A stretch of DNA of 9,349 nucleotides, from positions 1-9,349 of the forward strand of contig JADFYU010000072.1 of the NCBI GenBank assembly GCA_015232865.1, given 5' to 3'. A model generated the notes under the pieces. The model saw only the letters and a program-made list of their open reading frames with translations, made no database searches and was not told the origin of the DNA. Origin of the DNA: Magnetococcales bacterium. Its GTDB lineage: Bacteria; Pseudomonadota; Magnetococcia; Magnetococcales; UBA8363. The translations under genes and the position numbers were made by a program. The stretch's first letter is position 1, and every line of letters begins with the position of its first letter. Positions 5,998 to 9,349 of the stretch are shown here, one piece after another.

Positions 5998-8801
5998 GAT
6001 CCACTCCGTAGTTTCTCAATTCGAACCAATGCATCACTCAAACCCGCGCTTTTTTCCTCCAACTCACGGAGTTTTTGCGTCTCTTTTTCGACAACTTCAG
6101 CTTTAGCCTTGGCCAGGAAGTTGGGGTTGGAGAGTTTTCCCCGAACACGCTCCAACTCATTTTCCAGCTTTTGCAGCCCCTTCTCCAGACGGGCTGTCTC
6201 CGCATCCAGATCGATCAGACCGGCTAGAGGAATGAAGAGGTGCATTTCGTCCACCACACCGGTCGCCGCCCCCTCTGGAGCCTGGCCGCTGAGCACTGAC
6301 CAACCGTCCAGACGGGCCATCGGCTCGACCAGCCCTTGGTGTCGGGTCAACCATTCAATGCGCTCCGCAGTGCCGGAAACCAGTACCGACAATCGTTTGC
6401 CCGGCGGAATATCCATCTCGGATCGAACCGTCCGAACAGCGGTCACAAAGGACATCACCCAGGCCATCTCCTGCTCCAACTGACCATCCTCCAACATCGG
6501 CTCCGGCTCCGGCCAGGGAGCGATCATGATACTCTCTCCACCCCGACCAACCAGTGGGGCCACCTTCTGCCACAACTCCTCCGTGATGAAAGGCATCAGC
6601 GGATGAAGCAGACGCAAAGATTCCTCCAAGACGCCGAGCATGCAGTGGCGGGCAGCTACTTTTTGGCTTTCAGGAATCTCTTCACCGTAGATGACCGGTT
6701 TGACCATCTCCAGATACCAGTCACAATATCCACCCCAGACAAACTGGTAGAGGCCGTTGGCCGCATCGTTGAATCGATACTCCTCAATGGCTTTGGCCAC
6801 CTCTCGCTTGACCCGTTGCAAGCGGGAGAGAATCCACCGATCTGTCGGGGAAAAATCCAAGGCTTTAAGCCCGACCCCGCATGGTTGGCCCTCGGTATTC
6901 ATCAAGACGAAACGGGTGGCGTTCCAGATTTTATTACAAAAATTACGATATCCCTCAATCCGTCCCAAATCGAATTTGATATCCCGGCCCTGGGTCGCCA
7001 GGCTGGCCATGGTAAAACGCAGGGCATCGGCACCAAAGGGGGCAATACCGTCGGGAAACTCCTTTCGGGTCGCCTTGGCTATCTTTTCGGCCAGGTGAGG
7101 CTGCATCATATCCTTGGTCCGTTTGGCAATCAGGGTTTCCAACTCAATGCCATCGATCAAATCCAACGGATCGATGATATTGCCCTTGGATTTACTCATC
7201 TTGTTACCTTCACCATCCCGAACCAAGCCGGTGATATAGACATCGTGAAAAGGAACCTGATCGGTAAATTTCAGCCCCATCATCACCATTCGAGCCACCC
7301 AGAAAAAGATGATGTCAAACGCGGTAACCAAAACGTTGGTCGGATAAAAATCGACCATCTGCTGGGTTTTCTTCGGCCAACCCAAGGTGGCAAAAGGCCA
7401 GAGCGCCGACGAGAACCAGGTATCCAGCACATCCGGGTCACGGGTTAATTCCACCGGTTTGCCATAATGTTCCGCTGCCCACTCATAGACCTCCTCTTCG
7501 CAATTACAGACAAAGAGATAACCGTCCGGGCCGTACCAGGCAGGGATTTGGTGTCCCCACCAAATCTGTCGGGAGATGCACCAGTCCTGAATATTGCGCA
7601 TCCACTCAAAATAGGTTTTGTCCCAGTTGGCCGGAACAAAACGAATTCGACCCTCTTCAACCGCCTTGATGGCCTCTCCGGCCAAGGAGGCTGTTTTGAC
7701 ATACCATTGATCGGTCAAATAAGGCTCTATGACCGCCTTGGAGCGATCACCACGAGGCACCATCAACTGATGGGGTTCAATCTTCTCCATCAGACCCAGA
7801 GCTTCCAGGTCGGCGACAATCACCCTGCGCGCCTCATACCGGTCCAGCCCCCGATAGGGTTCCGGGGCCTCTTCAACAATGGCCGCATCGTTGGTGAAAA
7901 TATTGATCAGCGGCAGATCGTGCCGTTTGCCCACCTCATAATCGTTAAAATCGTGAGCGGGCGTGATCTTCACGCAACCGGAGCCAAATTCCGGGTCCAC
8001 ATAGTCATCCGCGATGATCGGAATGGTCCGCCCTGTCAGCGGCAGTTTTACCTGCTGCCCGACCAAGTGGTCATACCGTTCATCCTCTGGATGGACCGCC
8101 ACCGCCGAATCCCCCAGCATGGTCTCCGGGCGAGTAGTGGCCACGACCAGAAAACCCGAACCATCCACCAACGGATACCGCATGTGCCACAGATGGCCCG
8201 ACTCAGACTCCGAGAGAACCTCCAGGTCGGAGACCGCCGTATGCAGAACCGGGTCCCAATTGACCAACCGCTTGCCCCGATAGATCAACCCTTCGTTATA
8301 AAGCCGGACAAACTCCTCCCGAACCGCATGAGAGAGTTCCGGGTCCATGGTAAACTTTTCCCGGCTCCAGTCACACGAGGCACCCAGGCGGCGCAACTGC
8401 TGAACGATGGTCCCCCCGGAACTCTCCTTCCACTGCCAAACCCGCTCGATAAAGGCATCACGCCCCAAGTCATGCCGGGTTTTACCCTCCCCTTCCAACT
8501 GCCTCTCCACCACCATCTGGGTCGCAATCCCGGCGTGATCCGTTCCCACCTGCCAGAGGGTCTGCTTGCCCTTCATTCGATGGTAGCGTATCAAGGCATC
8601 CATGATGGTGTCCTGAAAGGCATGTCCCATATGCAGATTGCCCGTTACGTTGGGGGGCGGAATCATCAAGCTATAGGATTCCCGACCGGCCTTAGCACCG
8701 GGAGCAAAATAACCACTCTGTTCCCAGATGGCATAGCGACGGGTTTCGACCTGGGTTGGATCATAGGTCTTGGGCAGGGTATTGGCTTCCAAATCCGACA
8801 T
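5994..8801 (-). CDS. valS: valyl-tRNA synthetase
   Basis: ValS charges tRNA-Val with valine and edits mischarged threonine. It is 935 residues long, normal for a bacterial ValS (about 880-950). The class I signatures are [13 protein letters not shown] (residues 48-60, HIGH box) and NKMSKS (533-538, KMSKS loop). The CP1 editing domain spans about 200-345, with [11 protein letters not shown] (221-231) and [19 protein letters not shown] (273-291). DVLDTWFSS (457-465) and [19 protein letters not shown] (523-541) complete the Rossmann core. The anticodon-binding helical domain covers about 650-800, and a C-terminal charged coiled coil (about 863-932) is the ValS tRNA-binding arm. The ATG at 8801 has only a weak ribosome site (GGAA about 12 nt upstream). 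It is the first gene after the terminator of the PopZ-like gene and overlaps nadC by 4 bp. No leader attenuator or T-box was recognised. Confidence 0.98.
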   Translation of the reverse strand: MSDLEANTLPKTYDPTQVETRRYAIWEQSGYFAPGAKAGRESYSLMIPPPNVTGNLHMGHAFQDTIMDALIRYHRMKGKQTLWQVGTDHAGIATQMVVERQLEGEGKTRHDLGRDAFIERVWQWKESSGGTIVQQLRRLGASCDWSREKFTMDPELSHAVREEFVRLYNEGLIYRGKRLVNWDPVLHTAVSDLEVLSESESGHLWHMRYPLVDGSGFLVVATTRPETMLGDSAVAVHPEDERYDHLVGQQVKLPLTGRTIPIIADDYVDPEFGSGCVKITPAHDFNDYEVGKRHDLPLINIFTNDAAIVEEAPEPYRGLDRYEARRVIVADLEALGLMEKIEPHQLMVPRGDRSKAVIEPYLTDQWYVKTASLAGEAIKAVEEGRIRFVPANWDKTYFEWMRNIQDWCISRQIWWGHQIPAWYGPDGYLFVCNCEEEVYEWAAEHYGKPVELTRDPDVLDTWFSSALWPFATLGWPKKTQQMVDFYPTNVLVTAFDIIFFWVARMVMMGLKFTDQVPFHDVYITGLVRDGEGNKMSKSKGNIIDPLDLIDGIELETLIAKRTKDMMQPHLAEKIAKATRKEFPDGIAPFGADALRFTMASLATQGRDIKFDLGRIEGYRNFCNKIWNATRFVLMNTEGQPCGVGLKALDFSPTDRWILSRLQRVKREVAKAIEEYRFNDAANGLYQFVWGGYCDWYLEMVKPVIYGEEIPESQKVAARHCMLGVLEESLRLLHPLMPFITEELWQKVAPLVGRGGESIMIAPWPEPEPMLEDGQLEQEMAWVMSFVTAVRTVRSEMDIPPGKRLSVLVSGTAERIEWLTRHQGLVEPMARLDGWSVLSGQAPEGAATGVVDEMHLFIPLAGLIDLDAETARLEKGLQKLENELERVRGKLSNPNFLAKAKAEVVEKETQKLRELEEKSAGLSDALVRIEKLRSGS

Positions 8802-8910
8802 TTTTATTAGTGTTCCATTCTTGTTGATTCACTCTAAAAAAGAGGACTGAAAACCAATATTCAACGGGATTCACCCAGCGTTCTCAATCATCAAAATTTA
8901 GAAAACATTT
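8802..8910 (-). other. leader region of the valS-nadC-birA-coaX block
   Basis: This spacer lies between the PopZ-like gene's terminator and the valS ATG and should contain the operon promoter. On the minus strand it is AT-rich near the terminator. Several TTGA-type boxes (for example TTGAAT at about 8856-8861) have no good -10 partner at 16-18 nt, so no promoter is called. Confidence 0.3.
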
Positions 8911-8955
8911 AAAAAAACCAAACGGCAAGAGGCACATAACAGGCACCTCTTGCCG
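8911..8955 (-). terminator. intrinsic terminator of the PopZ-like gene
   Basis: CGGCAAGAGG (8923-8932) and CCTCTTGCCG (8946-8955) form a perfect 10-bp stem with a 13-nt loop. On the minus strand the stem is followed at once by TTTGG and T7 (8922-8911). It begins 25 nt after the TAA at 8983-8981. The plus-strand side is followed by A6, so it works only for minus-strand transcription. It separates the PopZ-like transcript from valS, which therefore needs its own promoter or read-through. Confidence 0.85.
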
Positions 8956-8980
8956 AAAAAATCCTCTCATCCGGCATCAA

Positions 8981-9349
8981 TTACAAACCGTTTTTAATTC
9001 GCTCCAACTCTTCACGAACAACCTGTTCCAGCAGTTGAGGCAGCCTCTCTTGCAAAAGTGTCCGGGTCATCTCTCGAACAATGGATTCCACCTGCCCGCC
9101 ATAATTTTCCAACAAAAATTCCGGCGTTATCGCTCCAACAGCCGCGGTGGTTTTGGTCGTCTCCTCTTCCGGCTCGGCCTCTTCGCTAAACGCCGCTTCC
9201 AGCTCCGCATCGACCGACGCTTCCGACTCCAGATCATCGTCCAGATTCTCTTCAAGATCGGCTATTTCCAGATCTTCCGGCTCGGCCTCTTCGCTAAACG
9301 CCGCTTCCAGCTCCGCATCGACCGACGCTTCCGACTCCAGATCATCGTC
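8981..9349 (-). CDS. acidic repeat protein with PopZ/DUF2497-like C-terminus, 5' end missing
   Basis: Only the last 122 codons are visible; the start lies beyond the right edge. The visible part begins with an acidic tract made of a 36-residue repeat, 17 of 36 residues being Asp or Glu and none Lys or Arg. After a short Thr/Ala linker (about 63-75), the last 47 or so residues form amphipathic helices: EFLLENYGGQVESIVREM, then LLQERLPQLLEQVVREELERI. PopZ of Alphaproteobacteria, the polar scaffold that anchors the chromosome origin, has this plan: an acidic disordered middle and a C-terminal helical oligomerisation domain ending in a V-E-x-x-V-x-E-E-I-x-R-I-like pattern. popZ also commonly sits next to valS, as here. 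The WLDxNLP-type segment of classic PopZ is reduced to ERLP. A different polar-localisation or helical-tail family remains possible. Confidence 0.55.
   Translation of the reverse strand, partial: DDDLESEASVDAELEAAFSEEAEPEDLEIADLEENLDDDLESEASVDAELEAAFSEEAEPEEETTKTTAAVGAITPEFLLENYGGQVESIVREMTRTLLQERLPQLLEQVVREELERIKNGL
9165..9349 (-). repeat. in-frame 108-bp tandem repeat in the PopZ-like gene
   Basis: Bases 9165-9241 recur without change at 9273-9349 (77 bp, period 108). The period is 36 codons, so the repeat is in frame and encodes an acidic unit containing LEAAFSEEAEPE. Identity stops at the inner side (9164 is C, 9272 is A), and the second copy is cut by the window end, so the true copy number is unknown. 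Confidence 0.9.

Noticed and set aside
6336..7448. 370-codon plus-strand open frame opposite valS
   Set aside because: A shadow of valS; the composition is rich in His, Gln and Pro, as expected from antisense translation of a conserved gene.
7467..8810. 447-codon plus-strand open frame opposite valS
   Set aside because: It is fully antisense to the valS reading frame, which has all class I synthetase motifs, and its translation shows no recognisable domain.
8802..8980. T-box or other tRNA-sensing leader for valS
   Set aside because: No T-box consensus or specifier-loop arrangement is visible. The only clear structure is the terminator of the upstream gene.
9165..9349. CRISPR array
   Set aside because: The repeat is a 108-bp coding tandem repeat, in frame and without spacer structure.

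Overview
The window looks like a piece of a Gram-negative, proteobacterial chromosome. All supportable genes lie on the minus strand, so the biological reading order runs from the right end to the left. The evidence is the set of bacterial housekeeping enzymes, a periplasm-directed DUF4139-type protein, an inner-membrane SPOR-domain protein, and a probable PopZ-like gene just upstream of valS, a neighbourhood known from Alphaproteobacteria. A deep-branching relative such as the Magnetococcia would fit, but this is a guess from gene content.

Right end (8981-9349): the C-terminal 122 residues of an acidic, repeat-containing protein with a helical tail resembling PopZ/DUF2497. It ends at a convincing intrinsic terminator (8911-8955). 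Centre (3218-8801): a tight block valS-nadC-birA-coaX. valS and nadC overlap by 4 bp (ATGA), nadC and birA by about 26 bp, and birA and coaX are 22 bp apart, so they are probably one transcript. The block combines valyl-tRNA synthesis with three cofactor steps: quinolinate to NaMN (NAD), biotin attachment and its control, and pantothenate phosphorylation (CoA). A SPOR-domain protein follows 170 bp downstream (2277-3044).

Left part: a 379-bp gap (1898-2276) with a GC-rich hairpin, a possible terminator, and an AT-rich stretch that may hold a promoter. It precedes a second set: a 79-residue helical protein of unknown function, an RluA-family pseudouridine synthase, and the first 259 codons of an exported DUF4139-type protein cut by the left edge.

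The unusual points are: an approximately 60-residue in-frame insertion in birA made of inverted repeats (4272-4451); a 108-bp in-frame tandem repeat in the PopZ-like gene whose second copy ends exactly at the window edge after 77 identical bases; and a 16-base homopolymer in coding sequence beside the left edge. The last two suggest that both window ends are assembly break points. No mobile-element genes, CRISPR arrays, tRNA or rRNA genes were seen, and no new multigene system is evident.
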